Shown here piece after piece: positions 23,860-35,952 of a stretch of DNA of 64,000 nucleotides; positions within the stretch are counted from its first letter, which is position 1, and every line of letters begins with the position of its first letter. The stretch covers positions 62,001 through 126,000 of the forward strand of contig CAJNYU010004686.1 in assembly GCA_905331475.1 (NCBI GenBank). The letters run 5' to 3'. The DNA comes from Rotaria socialis (lineage: Eukaryota > Rotifera > Eurotatoria > Philodinida > Philodinidae). Under the pieces are notes generated by a model, which was given only the letters and a program-made list of their open reading frames with translations, did not search any database and was not told where the DNA came from. The position numbers were made by a program, and so were the translations under genes.

Positions 23860-26800
23860 GCAGGCTTTATTATGTTGATAATTATCATCGAAAACTAATA
23901 AATAGTTTTGTTTTGTTTATTCTATAAAATAGTTGTTTTTTGGAAAAAGTAGCTTTGCGAATGCAATTAATTGCCAGTTGGAGAAAAACAGTTCCTTTAG
24001 TTTAAATTGCCTTACAGTGAATAGGTTATAATTAGTCGAAATTAATGTGAAAACAATTTTCCAACGATATTTTTTATTATAAAATTGGGTAATTTGAAAC
24101 AGCGAAGCAATTTTTCTATGTGCGAAGAAACTAACAAATAAACTACGCTGTTGATGGCAGGTTAAGATAACATACCTGGTTTGTTATGAGAAAGCAAAAA
24201 CAATGTTCTTGTCAACAGTAGAGTGTATGTTTAGTTGTATAAATAGATATGAGAGAATAAAATAGAAACCTATTGAATTGAGATGTGTTCATCACGTTGC
24301 CAGTCTTCATCGAAAATTCATCAAAATCAATTGAAGACCGGATAAATTAAAATCTATTCTCTCTCACTTTAATTAATACTAAGAAAATAATTCCGACCAT
24401 ATGTAATCTTCTGAAAAAAGAAGATCGAATGAATTTTCTATTTTAAAGAGTATCCGAGATTTCGAAAACGAAAAACTAACAAAAATTTGAACAAGATATT
24501 TTAATAATGTATTTTATATTAATGAAATTGACTATTAAAGATTTTGTGAAACGTGAATTTGCTTCCAATAATTTGCACAGTTATAAATGAAAAGAATAGA
24601 AATTTGTTTCATGATAATGAAACACCTATAATAGTTAGGAATAACATTGTTTCTTACTCAATGTGTATTGAACGGCAATAAATATGTACTCAAGTGTTAA
24701 TTTTCTTTGATCGGTTCAATGCATTTTTAGAAAGGTGATTACTAATAAAATTCTGTATACATATAGCGGTATTGTGTCGAAATCTCGAAGAAAAAACCTG
24801 GAATAAAATAATTTCGAAAAGTTCTTATCTCGAAAACTCGTTGTTAAGAAATCAAAAATCTCGACACAAGGAGTTATCGAAAACAAAAGTTTCGAAAAAT
24901 TAAAACATCGAGGAAAGATATGTTGAATAGGTGGTTGTTCATGATAGTCATGATTATAAATATAAGATAGCATGTAGATAAGGATGTGGGAGTTGGCAGA
25001 GGCTTAACTTGATCACCAAGGCTGGGGACGTAGCGCTCCCATCCGATACTTTAAAATATCGAAGCAGGGAAAACGTAACGTCTTCATTCGCATAGATACA
25101 TCTCTAAAATTCTGCTGACAACAGTTTGTCGATCTTATTTGACCAAATATAGCAAAATTTTGAAAAGCAGAAGACGTCATCTCTTTTCCATCTTATTCAC
25201 GTCCCTGGATGTGAGTGCCAGTGAGGATGTTGATCGTCTCCTCATATTCACATCGCATCTATAATCTCAAGAAAATAGTGTTTTTGAAACGGCGGACGAG
25301 AACGAGACACGATGAATGAAGATAGATTTTGCGATACAGACGATGTACACAAAAGAAGAGGAACAAGAAGAATCGCTTGTGAACATAGACCGTCAGACCA
25401 GACTAAATAAAAAAAAGCACACGTCATACTGACATCTATTTTAATTGACCAAGTGATCGTAGAGTAAGGGGGCATGTTTCATGATGCCCTTTTCTAAAAT
25501 GCGATGTAGAAAAGTTTGAATTTTTATGTTCGAAATTTCATTTTTTTCTGGATTCTGTTTTTTGTGGTGTTACTTTTTCGGGATTTCCTCTTTCGAAATA
25601 GTTTTTTCGAGATTATCTATTTTCGGGATTTTGTCTTTCAAGATTTGTTTTTCGAAATTTCTGCTTTCAAAAAACTTTCTTTCGAGTTTTGAACAGCAAT
25701 TCCATATAACAAGCTGGATATTATTGAATGATTTCTATGTGCTACTTGTTTTGAAGCTTCACCGAAAAAAGTTGTCATGGCCCTTGATGGTTTTTTCTCA
25801 GTTCTATTTTGTATTGAACAGTTTTTATTTGTTGTACTATGATGAATGCAATCACTGTACGAAATTCTTAAATATAAAATATATCATTAATATTGAGCCT
25901 TTACAGCTTAATTCGATGCCTTCGAATCTAATTTTTAATGTAAATTTTGTTTTCTGTATCAAAACATCACCTTCAAGTATTTCTAAATAAACTTAATCAG
26001 CAAAACAAATCGGCTAGCCTGTGCGAAAAGAAAATCTTAATGTGTATTCACCGTAGGTACGTTGAAATGCAAGTGACAGACGACGCCGTGATAATAAATA
26101 AATCATATTTATTTAATATTGTCTGTCCCATTAAAGATGAAACCAGATTTTCTGATTAGCTATGACTTTCGATGTTTTGGGGTATTTCTATTAAAAAAAC
26201 AAGGGTGATGGAGAAACTGATCCGTCATTTCGAATATGTAGACAGTACGTATAAATATTTTAGATATTGCTCGCACAGAACCACCTATCAAAACCAGCGA
26301 TAGATGATGAATTAACGAATAACATGCATTTCTAAGATGAAATTTGAAAATAGCAGATCGTTGAAACGCCTATATAAGCTTCATAAGGTCTTATGATCAG
26401 TCATGAAAATGTGAAACACTGCTCATATTTATTCATTTTTCGACAATGAGCGTAGCGATTGGGTATAAAAGCGAGCGAGGATTTCTACTCTATCAAACTT
26501 ATAATCAATTTTTACTGAATTTTTCTCATTCGTAGGTATTCAAAACGAAGATGTGATTATAAAATGTAGAATTTCTTTGGCCGATAAATGCTTTTGAAAA
26601 GATAAATAACTGTTTTTCTCGTATTCTACACTATGTTACTTTCAATCATTGATTATCTGCAAATTCAAACCAATAAGTCATGTTTGTTGTCGAGCGAATC
26701 TTTCTTTTTCTTTTTCTTTTCATGACTCAAGCAGTATATTTCTGCTCTCTATCTATTTTTCTCTCATCATGACATTAACGTACAAAACATTAATCTAGTC

Positions 26801-27042
26801 TGCTTATCGAAAATACATTCTATTTTAAAGTATGTACAACGTACTGATTTTTTTGTCACTTGGTACATTTGAATACTTTATTTGGCTAAAAATCATAATT
26901 GTCGTTATATCAGTATGATATCAGTTCGTCATAAATTTAGCTTCGTTAGTATAAAAACACTCAAGAATATCAAAGCCTCACCAGTGGCCTTCAATGCTAT
27001 ATTGATACTCATTGAATTCTGTATTTTTGTATCAACATAAAA
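23860..27042. other. Region between the two ETS genes
   Basis: No supported gene. Two tracts rich in TTCGAAA/TCGAGA words occur at about 24,770-24,915 and 25,525-25,700 in opposite orientation. They look like degenerate satellite-like sequence. The open frames there are by-products of this composition. TATAAAA boxes occur at 26,464 and 26,950. Confidence 0.35.
26950..26956 (+). promoter_or_regulatory. TATA box of the second ETS gene
   Basis: TATAAAA lies 87-93 bases before the ATG at 27043, leaving room for a transcription start about 30 bases downstream and a short leader. A second TATAAAAGCG at 26,464 could serve a longer transcript. Confidence 0.45.
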
Positions 27043-27699
27043 ATGTGTGGCGAACAAGAATCACCAATCCAGTCACCTTTCACAGTTGATTCATTGGAAA
27101 CACTATTTGAATATATTGATTCAATTGATTTAAATGAACTGAATTTCGATGGAAACAACGAAGAAGAAATTAACGAAATGTATAGATATTTATTATCAAT
27201 AGATATGCATCCTTCAGAGCAGTCACCAGCGATTTATGATCCAGCAACAACTTTTCAAGAACTCGTGGACAATCAACAATCGCCTCCAATGCGCCACCGA
27301 GAATCGCCTCCAGTGTGCCATCAACAATCACCTCCAATGTGCAGCAGTGTTGCAAATATGAATGAAAATGAGCCTGCAGCGTCTTTTGATCGTAGCTATT
27401 TCCTGATTAATGATACCGAAGCATCTAAAATTCGACCTCCAAAATTGTGCGAATTTCTTCTATTGATTCTCAATAATCCAATTTATCATTCGTATGCATC
27501 TTGGATCGACGATGATAGTGCCGTATTCAAAATTCATGAGCCAGAAAAACTTGCTAGTCTTTGGCGAAGAGTTAAAATACGTCAAACTAGTGGATTGATG
27601 GATTATGAAACATTTTCACGTAGTATTCGTTATTACTACAAATCTGGTCTAATGCTTCGAACACACAAAAGACATACCTATCGATTTGCGAAGAAATGA
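27043..27699 (+). CDS. ETS-domain transcription factor, intronless copy 2
   Basis: A single frame of 218 aa ending in an ETS domain (about residues 133-218). Seen here: CEFLLLILNNP, W-I-D-D-D-S-A-VFKI, LASLWRRVKI, the recognition helix MDYETFSRSIRYYYKSG with both conserved Arg, and the wing RTHKRHTYRF. It shares with copy 1 the two-residue insertion before the recognition helix (RQTSGLM), so the pair is specifically related. The N-terminus is acidic (DSLETLFEYIDSIDLNEL), like an activation domain. Around residue 85 there is a short tandem repeat of SPPM/V with His, Arg and Gln (three copies of QQSPP-like units). The gene is intronless with a TATA box nearby. Target genes are unknown. Confidence 0.88.
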   Translation: MCGEQESPIQSPFTVDSLETLFEYIDSIDLNELNFDGNNEEEINEMYRYLLSIDMHPSEQSPAIYDPATTFQELVDNQQSPPMRHRESPPVCHQQSPPMCSSVANMNENEPAASFDRSYFLINDTEASKIRPPKLCEFLLLILNNPIYHSYASWIDDDSAVFKIHEPEKLASLWRRVKIRQTSGLMDYETFSRSIRYYYKSGLMLRTHKRHTYRFAKK

Positions 27700-27967
27700 A
27701 ATTTTTAATGAACTTTTCTATATGCTAAGCTGGCCGATTTTTGTTTTTATATTAATCACTGCATCCCAAAAGCCAGTCTTTTTTCTATTTATTTTAGCGG
27801 ACAATATGTTTTTTTATAATACGAAAATTGAAATTTTGTGTGATGCAAGACAGACACTTGAATAAATTTTAAATAAACAAGTATTTTATTTGATTCGATT
27901 GATTCGAATCTTATTTAATTAGAGTTCACTTTCTGCACACTCGATCGAATAAGACTCAATGGCAATC

Positions 27968-28050
27968 AAGGGGGAAAAGCGCGACTTCCGTACTTCCATT
28001 TACTCCCATCGTACTTCGAAGTACAGAAGTCGCGCTTTTTCCCTCTTGGT
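27968..28050. repeat. Near-perfect hairpin (about 80 bases)
   Basis: Arms CAAGGGGGAAAAGCGCGACTTC and GAAGTCGCGCTTTTTCCCTCTTG face each other around a short centre that itself holds a smaller dyad (GTACTTC / GAAGTAC). Local GC content is far above the flanks. It could be a tiny foldback element or a structured RNA processing signal beyond the ETS gene's 3' end. It is about 270 bases after the ETS stop codon. Confidence 0.65.
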
Positions 28051-29708
28051 GATAATACAATCATTTCGCTGATTCGTTGAATTACAAGAGCATCGGCAAA
28101 AAAAGGTTAGTTACGGGTTGAATTAGAAATAATTGCAATCTATTCAGTCAGTATTTGATAATTTCGGAAGATATCTGTAATTTAAACAGAACTTATCATC
28201 ATTCTGTGTTATGCCGAATAACAAAATATCTTGCTATTCCATTTGTGTACTGGTTAAACAATACCCGATCGGGATAAAACATGTCGAATGAAAAATTTCG
28301 ATTAAAATAATTGTGGAAAAAATCCAAACAGATTAAATGAGACAATTGAACTGAAGGTTATATTTATATAATTTGCAAACCATACTATTGACTAAATAAT
28401 ATTTCATGACGCCTAGCTATATATATATGGTCAGACAAAGTCACCAGATTAGAATAGTAATTAAGAAATTATAATCCATTTCGTTTATTAGTTGACAATG
28501 AAAAGCTTAGTCTCGAATGTGCCATGAAAGGCAACAGTCATATTCTATGGTTTTGCCTATTTTCATACATACACCATGTTTTCGATTGTTTCTTACTTAC
28601 GAAAAGACTCTATATGTTTACAATTATCCAAGGTTACCAAGTGATTTCTACCTATAAATTGTTTTGTATCTATTTAACTTTTCTTCAACAAGACTTTATT
28701 TTTATTAGAAAGCTTTCTAGTTAATTTTCTGTTATAATAATTCTTTTCACATTTTATTTCAAGACATCTACTCTACGCTACGATATCAAACATATTTTAT
28801 TAACATCGAATTTTGATGAATACTTTTTTTCTGGAAGTTCAAAATGAAATTAAAGATAGCAGAGTAGAATAGAGAATAGAGAATAAAATAAATAACTTGT
28901 AGAGAGCAAAAAACGATTTGAACGTAACTAAAAGAGAATCTATAACGAAACACAACAATATTCTTTTTCGTTGACAGGGCTAGTCGAATCGTATCCTATC
29001 CTAATGAAGGTTGTCTTATAGGCTTTTGCTTTGAATCGAAACACGTACAAATTTTTGCTTGTACTGACTAGACACATGACTTTTCTCATGTTTACAAATA
29101 AAATCTGAAACGATAATATCTATTATCGGCAGACTATTTAACGAAATGTGAAGTCAATCATCCATATATATAAATATATATTCTACGATAATTAATATCA
29201 TAAGGTGACAAAACACGTCATGCAATTCACGAAAATATTATACGACTGTGACGTAAATATTTAGACAGTGTTGGCCGATGAAAAAAAGCGATTAAAGACA
29301 AAATTTCAGATATTGAAAAATTATCAATAATGATTTTCAAAAACTGAAATGAATGTGTCATTAGCTTCATTCATTTCTGCATGTCATGAAAACAGAAGCG
29401 TACATGACTAGTTTTCTATAAATAAACTCAGTCTAATAAATGGTTGCTTCGATGATACTTCTTTTTTATTAATGATATTTATGCGTTATCTCGAGTAAAA
29501 TTAGGTGCTATTCAACTGTGATCTGTAATCTCGAAGTTTCATAAATGCCGATGATCAATAAAAGAATAGACTTCATGTCGAATATAAAAATAGAATGACT
29601 CATTTTGAGATTCTCACTAAGAGAATTGTGTATCATTTTAATTTTGAATAATGAAAAACATTCACTTCATATTATTTAGTATTTTTGCACGACTTTCTGT
29701 AAGAATAT

Positions 29709-30133
29709 GGAGCACACCAGAGCCCCAAGCTGGCCACGTCTTCGAGACCTGTGGACCTGTCAGCATTTTATAGCTAAAACAAAAATGATGAGAGATTAGA
29801 AACTAGAGGTACATACAGAGCACCGAGTGTGCTTTTATACCTGGAGGTAACCGACCTGTCATAGGCACAGGCCGCGAATTTCGGACCACTACTTATCAGA
29901 GGTTCAAGCGATTTTTGGCCTGTTGGCCTGTCTGAACTTGCCAGATTCACTTCTCAGAAAATCGTGGTTCATGCCTATGATAAGCGGGTTATCTCCAGGT
30001 ATAAAAGCACACTCGGTGCTCTGTATGTACCTCTAGTTTTTAGTCTCTCATCATTTTTGTCTCAACTATAAAATGCTGACAGGCCTACAGGACTCGAAGA
30101 CGTGGCCTGCTTGGAGCTCTGGAACACACTCTG
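29709..30133. mobile_element. Foldback / MITE-like element with about 160-base inverted arms
   Basis: The left arm (29709-29867) and the right arm (about 29972-30133) are reverse complements at roughly 90 percent by eye. Shared words include GGCCACGTCTTCGAG, CTGTCAGCATTTTATAG, CAAAAATGATGAGAGA and CACCGAGTGTGCTTTTATAC. The spacer is about 100 bases. There is no coding capacity. Target-site duplications are not clear by eye. Arms of this length with a short spacer are typical of foldback elements. Confidence 0.8.
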
Positions 30134-30273
30134 TTGAAAATAAGAAAAACATATACTATTGATTCGATTATGACATCCATGTGATGAAAACAGGGTAAAA
30201 ACCGGCGATTTTACCGGTCCAGTTGTCAACTCTCAAAACCACGATTAACCACTGTAAATCACTAGCTTTTTCC

Positions 30274-30344
30274 TGAGAGTGTGGGTGTGGGTGTCGGGGT
30301 ATATAAGCAAGACACCCACCCACACCCACACCCACACCCATACT
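30274..30344. repeat. Head-to-head TGTGGG telomere-like repeat
   Basis: A G-rich tract (GTGTGGGTGTGGGTGTCGGGG) and a C-rich tract (repeated CCCACA) lie 12 bases apart in inverted orientation. The unit TGTGGG equals the telomere repeat I recall for the bdelloid Adineta vaga. The arms can pair as a hairpin. The orientation change is what a fused or captured telomere end would leave, but a simple GT-rich microsatellite palindrome is possible. Confidence 0.6.
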
Positions 30345-31295
30345 CTTAAAAATAGTATTTCTATAAATGAAAACTGATTTTTACAATAGAAAATGTTGAA
30401 AATTACCTTCTTCTTGATTTGTGAGACTTCTACCATTGCAAGTTTGTCAAAATTTATTGTTCGATAATAAACGAGGATTAATACACGTTCGTAAACTTTA
30501 TTATAATAAGCATAATACCATATTTGATAGTGAAAACTATGATATTTATATTCATTTTTACCTAAGGATCTTTTCAAACTCGAGCAATCAGGTTAGAATA
30601 CCTCACAGGGCGATCACAGGTTATTCAGCTGCCAACGTGAATGAATCCGACAATCACTCCTATTGGATCTCAAGGGATCCGGCAAGCCGACAAAATCCGA
30701 TCGAATTCCGAGTCACTAGATTTTCATTGGAGTCTTAACGGTGATCAGTTGTTCTTCTGTTGCCTTTCTATGACAATATCTAAGCGGTTTTTTTTATATG
30801 ATAGGTAAAAATAGATATTAATGCCCATAATCATCATCGAATATAATTCAGAAACGTTCATATCTTATAATCAAGACTAAAATAGATGATTCAGACACAC
30901 CGTCGAAACTCACAGAACTGTTACTTGAATCATTTCAATGACGTAACCAATAGATTTTTTCTTTAGAAATAATTGTTGGCAACATTTTCAATACCCTTTA
31001 TTAGATTACTATCATTTTGTTTTTTGTTGATTGATCGGCCTATTATTGTTTTATTTTATTTCAAATTCATTTATTTGTCAAATTCAAGTGCACTAATGTT
31101 TACTTTTGTTGCTCTCATTAGAATAGAAATCACATAAGAAATAACATTTCGAATCAACAGAATAAGCTACGAATAGTTTTTATTGAAGAAGAAAACAAAA
31201 AAAACCGCAACAATAATAAAAGAGCCAGAGCAAAAACAATGAAAAGTGTATAAATATGTTTAATCAATCAAGTCGGTTTTATAACCAATAAATAT

Positions 31296-34264
31296 TTATG
31301 ATTGACCACGATTCTCTTCTTTTTTCACCTTGTATATACGCACAAGCCAATGTTCGGTTGTATATGCTTCTTCTAATTTTTCTAATTCAAAATTTTTATT
31401 ACCAATTTCAACTGATCTTGTACGATCATAACCAGGTGGTTTATCTAAATTTTTATAATAATAAAAATTTACAACTTTCTAAACATTCACAAAATTACCT
31501 TGTTCAGTATAGGTTTCACCGAATCGATAATAAGATAATTTATACATTAAACAATTAAGTAATGTTGGTGAACCTTCTTTATCCACACGAAATTCTCCTT
31601 GTGGTGTAAAATAGTCACTTTCTTTAATATGAGCTCCTTTATCTGTGGAACCACCAATACGAACCATCCATAAAAATTTATTTATATCATCAGATGAATA
31701 ACCAATTAAACCACCAAATATAACCAAGACATAATCAACATCAAGTTCACGCATTATTTCATAAGCTTTATCTTCTGTTGATGACATAGCCTAAACCAAA
31801 CAAAAACAAGAGTGCATTTTAAAATCATTCTTCAGCAAAATAACGTTTCCATAGACGAATATACATTTAGGCAACTTAACTCAGAGAAATATCACTAAAA
31901 TGTTAACTAATTTTTGGAGTCTATTGTCGACTGAAAAGTTTCTTCATTGAGTCTATATTTTTTTCTCTTATCACTAGAGATATTCATGAATTAACATTTA
32001 ATTTAAAGCAACTACAAAAATCCATCGACTATTTTTATTTTTACTTCGGAATCATAGTTTACCTGTCCAACTCGACTAATATGTGTATTATTCCATGTAT
32101 TGTTATCGACTAAAATTGTCCTATTAGCCATAGCAGTTATTTGATATCCATAATCCCACCATGACATAACTTTGGCATCCTATAAAATTCAAACATGATT
32201 ATAACAAAATAAATATCTATGCAAACACTAACTTCATCTGTATTATATCTTAACCACCAATATGCTTCACGAAAATCATCAAATATATACCGTGATCCGT
32301 CACCGCCACGAGCTGATAAAACAATCGATGGTGATGAATAAGCTTCACTTGTAACCCATGTACAATGGAAAACATAGGTTATCAAGAAAAATGTCATCAA
32401 ACAAACAACACCAAATGCAATTTCATTTTTTCTTGGATATGTCGATGAATCATCAGTACGACGTGATCGTGAACCTGCACTGGCAGTACCTGCAGATTTC
32501 TTCGGTTGACTTACATCCAAATTGCGCATATAAGTTGTTAAAATACTCGATATACCAATACCAGATAGAACACACATAACAGGTGCAAGTACTAACATTA
32601 AACGAACCATAACACCCTTAAAACAAAGATAATTTATTTGCCAGAAAATAAATTTTTTTCTTTAATTATCTCACAGCAAAATAGATTGATGTCATTCCAT
32701 ATATAATAATAAAGATATTGGCATCAGTTAATTCTTTGAAACAATAGTAGATTCCAACTAGAATTTAAAAAAATCAAGCTTAGAAAATAAAAGAAGCAAA
32801 TCATTTCAGTCATACCTGGAAACATGAAAACAAGTAATTCAAAATCAAAAAAGAAACTTGACCAAGCTGTCGGCTGATGTTCACTAACACTAGCAATAAT
32901 AGGAATGTGATTTTTAGCATAGGATGGATCCAATAAGGCATAAAATCGACCAGTCCATGGTGCAATTTCTAAATAAAAACAAATTCTCTTATTAATAATC
33001 ATATAAAATATTTAGGAAGTTTAAATGTGTGAAAATATTAAACGAACATATCTTTTCTTTTTCTATCTCTTCTTATCTAATTAATGAAACAATATTGATT
33101 ATAATTCTTACTTCCACTAGCCCATAAAACTAATCCAGCAACACTAAGAGCAAAACCGACTGTAACAAGTGCAAATGAAAAAAGTGCATCGAATTGTGCT
33201 TGTGTCAATTTTGATTTTACATATTCAACAAATGAAAATAATTGACATAAACCAAATGTTCCAAATGCCTAAACAAAGATAACAATTGAAAACAAGATTA
33301 TCATTTAATTACAATCTTACAAGCATATGTTCGCTCGATTGTACTGGTTGAAATCCAACAAATGAAATTTGCATCGATAGAATTGTTCCCATAATATAGA
33401 ACTGTAAAATATACAATAAAAATCTTAAAAATTCAAACAAATGAAAACTATTTACAGTTGAATATGAAACATAAATTCTATGTGAAAAATGGCCCGTAAA
33501 CATCAATGCTAAAACGTGTAATGGTATTAAATTGATTAAAAAGACATAACCACCCCATGATGAAACCATATAAAAATAAGCCAATGCACATGATGCTGAC
33601 CACATAATAGAGCCGGTTTTAATTGCTTTTATCCATAAATAGTATGTTAATAACATACAAAATATGGCGATACCTTCATTATCATATGATCCAGCAACTG
33701 AACGTGAAATATAACCGGGTACAATCGATATGAGACATGCAGCGACAAGGCCAGCACTTGTATTCTAAATAATAACATGAACATATTTTTACTAAAGAAT
33801 TCAATTAAATTAATTTTTACCTTCAGTTCTTTTGTTAATAAATAGGTGACAATAACAGTAAAACTGGAAAATAATGGTGCCAGAAAAACGCAAACATTAC
33901 GTATATCAATTGTAATATGAAACCAACGTAATGCATGATAAAGAGCAGCCGATGTGACCATTAAACCAGGATAAATTGTACCACCGATGATACGTCCCAA
34001 TGGATACCATGCTCGATCGTCAAACCAATTATGAAATGAATAAAAGCCTTCGTCAGTTAGAAATTTTGTTGTACGATAGTTAAAATATGGATCGAACTCA
34101 TGAATAACTGATTCATAACGTAAAACAGAGAATAAACGTGTAGCAAATGCTAATATACCAGCCGAAGCTAAGATAAATAATTTCAAAAATGTTTCTTGCT
34201 TATCATACGATAATTTTTGCGGTAAAAGTTGTTTGAAAGGGAGAATAGATGTAAATGCATCCAT
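31296..34264 (-). CDS. STT3A: Oligosaccharyltransferase catalytic subunit STT3A
   Basis: Ten exons join in frame (34264-33821, 33764-33456, 33401-33321, 33268-33112, 32968-32816, 32757-32675, 32616-32233, 32179-32063, 31790-31499, 31444-31296) into 722 aa; human STT3A has 705. It is the active subunit of the ER complex that moves the lipid-linked glycan to Asn-X-Ser/Thr sites. Seen here: the first luminal DxD-like motif ([10 protein letters not shown]), many membrane helices, [13 protein letters not shown], and the acceptor-binding WWDYGYQ followed by [10 protein letters not shown]. The C-terminal region ([28 protein letters not shown]) follows STT3A more closely than STT3B. A Ser/Arg-rich insert ([20 protein letters not shown]) before a conserved TYPRKNE is the main length difference. 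No broken residue was seen; it looks fully functional. Confidence 0.96.
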
Positions 34265-34687
34265 TTTCTAAAAAATTAAATTGAAGAATAAAAGAATTCA
34301 ATAGGACAAATATTTATTAACGTATTATTTAAATAAAGTTTTTATAAGTATTCATTAGAAGTGTTTAAGACCAAAATAATAAAAAAAATAGCAAGTCGCA
34401 GATGTTGGTTTGCTTTCTCTGTTCTCTGATTCGTTCGTTCGTTTGAAAACGTGGACAACAGCAAAAAGGCATCAGATGGATGGAGATTAGATGCAGTGAC
34501 GTGTTCGTTATATGGATTGTGCCTCCCTCTATTCGAATCATTTATCAAAAATTATATTGTTTTTGCAATCATTTTATAAATGAATATTTTTTAAAAAGTA
34601 TTTTATCAAAAAAAGAAATTAAAATGGAGTCTCTCACTGGACGTAGATAATAGTGAAACGACAGTTATGGCAGCAGTAATCACACTT
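34265..34687. other. Upstream region of STT3A
   Basis: About 420 bases between the STT3A start codon and the palindromic element. It should hold the STT3A promoter. No TATA box is obvious. Confidence 0.3.
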
Positions 34688-35934
34688 CGCACTCTAAAAA
34701 ATGCCAAGCGTCTTACAAGACGGTTCATGTGTCTAAAGTCTGATTTAGACGCGAAATACGTCTTGTTTTTAGACATGTAGTGACTACCGACAGGAAAGCG
34801 TCTTAAGTTCCTCTTTCTCGTAAAACATTGTTATAGCTATTGACCAATAGATCAATTTTTTTACTTTCTTTCGTAGCTATGAGAATTTACTTTCGAATGT
34901 GAAACAAAGAGTCTTATTCGATTTCTTGTAAATATTTAGGATTTCACTCTTTCCAGAACTAGTTTTTCCGATGACTTTTCTGCCGTGAACTACTTCACAT
35001 TTCAACTCGAATTGAGGATATTCGTGGTTTTGAAGAGATCAGTATCTCTTGATTCGATATCTGAAGTGAAGGGGCTTTATAAATAAGCAAACCATTTTAT
35101 CAAAATATATTTTTATTTGTTTCTAATATATTTTCAAGTTTTTTATTTGTTTTCTAGATGATAGAAAAATTATCAAAAATAACTGATTACAGTTATATTT
35201 TAATATTGTATATTTAAAAAATACTTAAGACTTTTATTTTTTCGTTTTAGCCCTGTGTTGCATGAGTTTTCCCAGACGATTCAATCAATTTTTGGTTCAC
35301 TGATTCAAGAATTCATGTTTTTATATGGACATTAGATATTAGAATGAATATTCTCAATGAAATAATTTTTTTATACTCTACTTGAGTTAAAATTATATTT
35401 AAAAACTAGAGAAATTATTATAAAATTTTTTATATATATTTTTGATGTTTAATGAAATTCCTCAAAACTGAGACTTACTCAAATAAAATTTTTTCGAAGA
35501 TAATATTTTATTCCACAAGAATATCACCTTCGAGAAATTTCATTAAACATCAAAACATATATATGAAAAATTTTACAATAATTTCTCTAGTTTTTAAATA
35601 TAATTTTAACTCAAGTAGTGTAAAAAAATTATTTCATTGAAAATATTTATTCTAATATCTAATGTTCATATAAAAATATGAATTCTTGAATTAGTGAACT
35701 ATAGATTGATAGAAGCGTCTAAAAAAGACTGCTGTAAGACGCCTAAAAACATTGGTTTAAATACTCCAATCAGGATCGATTAAGACGCTCGAGTGTCTAA
35801 AATCGGTCATCCGTTGACGCTTGAAGCGTCTTATCGAGTTAGATATGAACCAATCAGAAAGAAGACGAAGCGTCTTGTTTTAGCGCACGAAACGTCTTGC
35901 ATGTACACTACATACGTCTTGACTTTTTAGAGTG
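34688..35934. mobile_element. Non-autonomous DNA element with TIR CACTCTAAAAA and an inner palindrome
   Basis: The ends are CACTCTAAAAA (34688) and its reverse complement TTTTTAGAGTG (to 35934). The sub-terminal parts on both sides carry many copies of AAGCGTCTT/AAGACGC-like words, as transposase-binding arrays do. Inside, two arms of about 169 bases (35295-35464 and 35532-35700) are about 90 percent reverse complements around a loop of about 67 bases. No transposase frame is present, so it must depend on an enzyme encoded elsewhere. The right end lies 18 bases before the ATG of the next gene. Confidence 0.75.
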
Positions 35935-35952
35935 GCATAATATAATTAATCA

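Larger units (their letters stand above)
27700..31295. other. Gene-poor region rich in inverted repeats
   Basis: About 3.6 kb downstream of the second ETS gene and of the STT3A gene (convergent). Contains a hairpin, a foldback element and a telomere-like patch listed separately. No gene supported. An open frame at 30,421-30,738 has no recognisable domain. Confidence 0.4.

Noticed and set aside
24770..25990. Open frames rich in Phe/Leu/Ser with TTCGAAA words, and a possible inverted-repeat element
   Set aside because: The two TTCGA-rich tracts share composition but I could not align them as real arms; frames follow from the repeats.
30421..30738. Plus-strand frame of 105 codons beside the telomere-like tract
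   Set aside because: No recognisable domain, and its start lies in AT-rich non-coding DNA. The slightly GC-richer end (30,600-30,730) may be an old insertion, but evidence is too weak.
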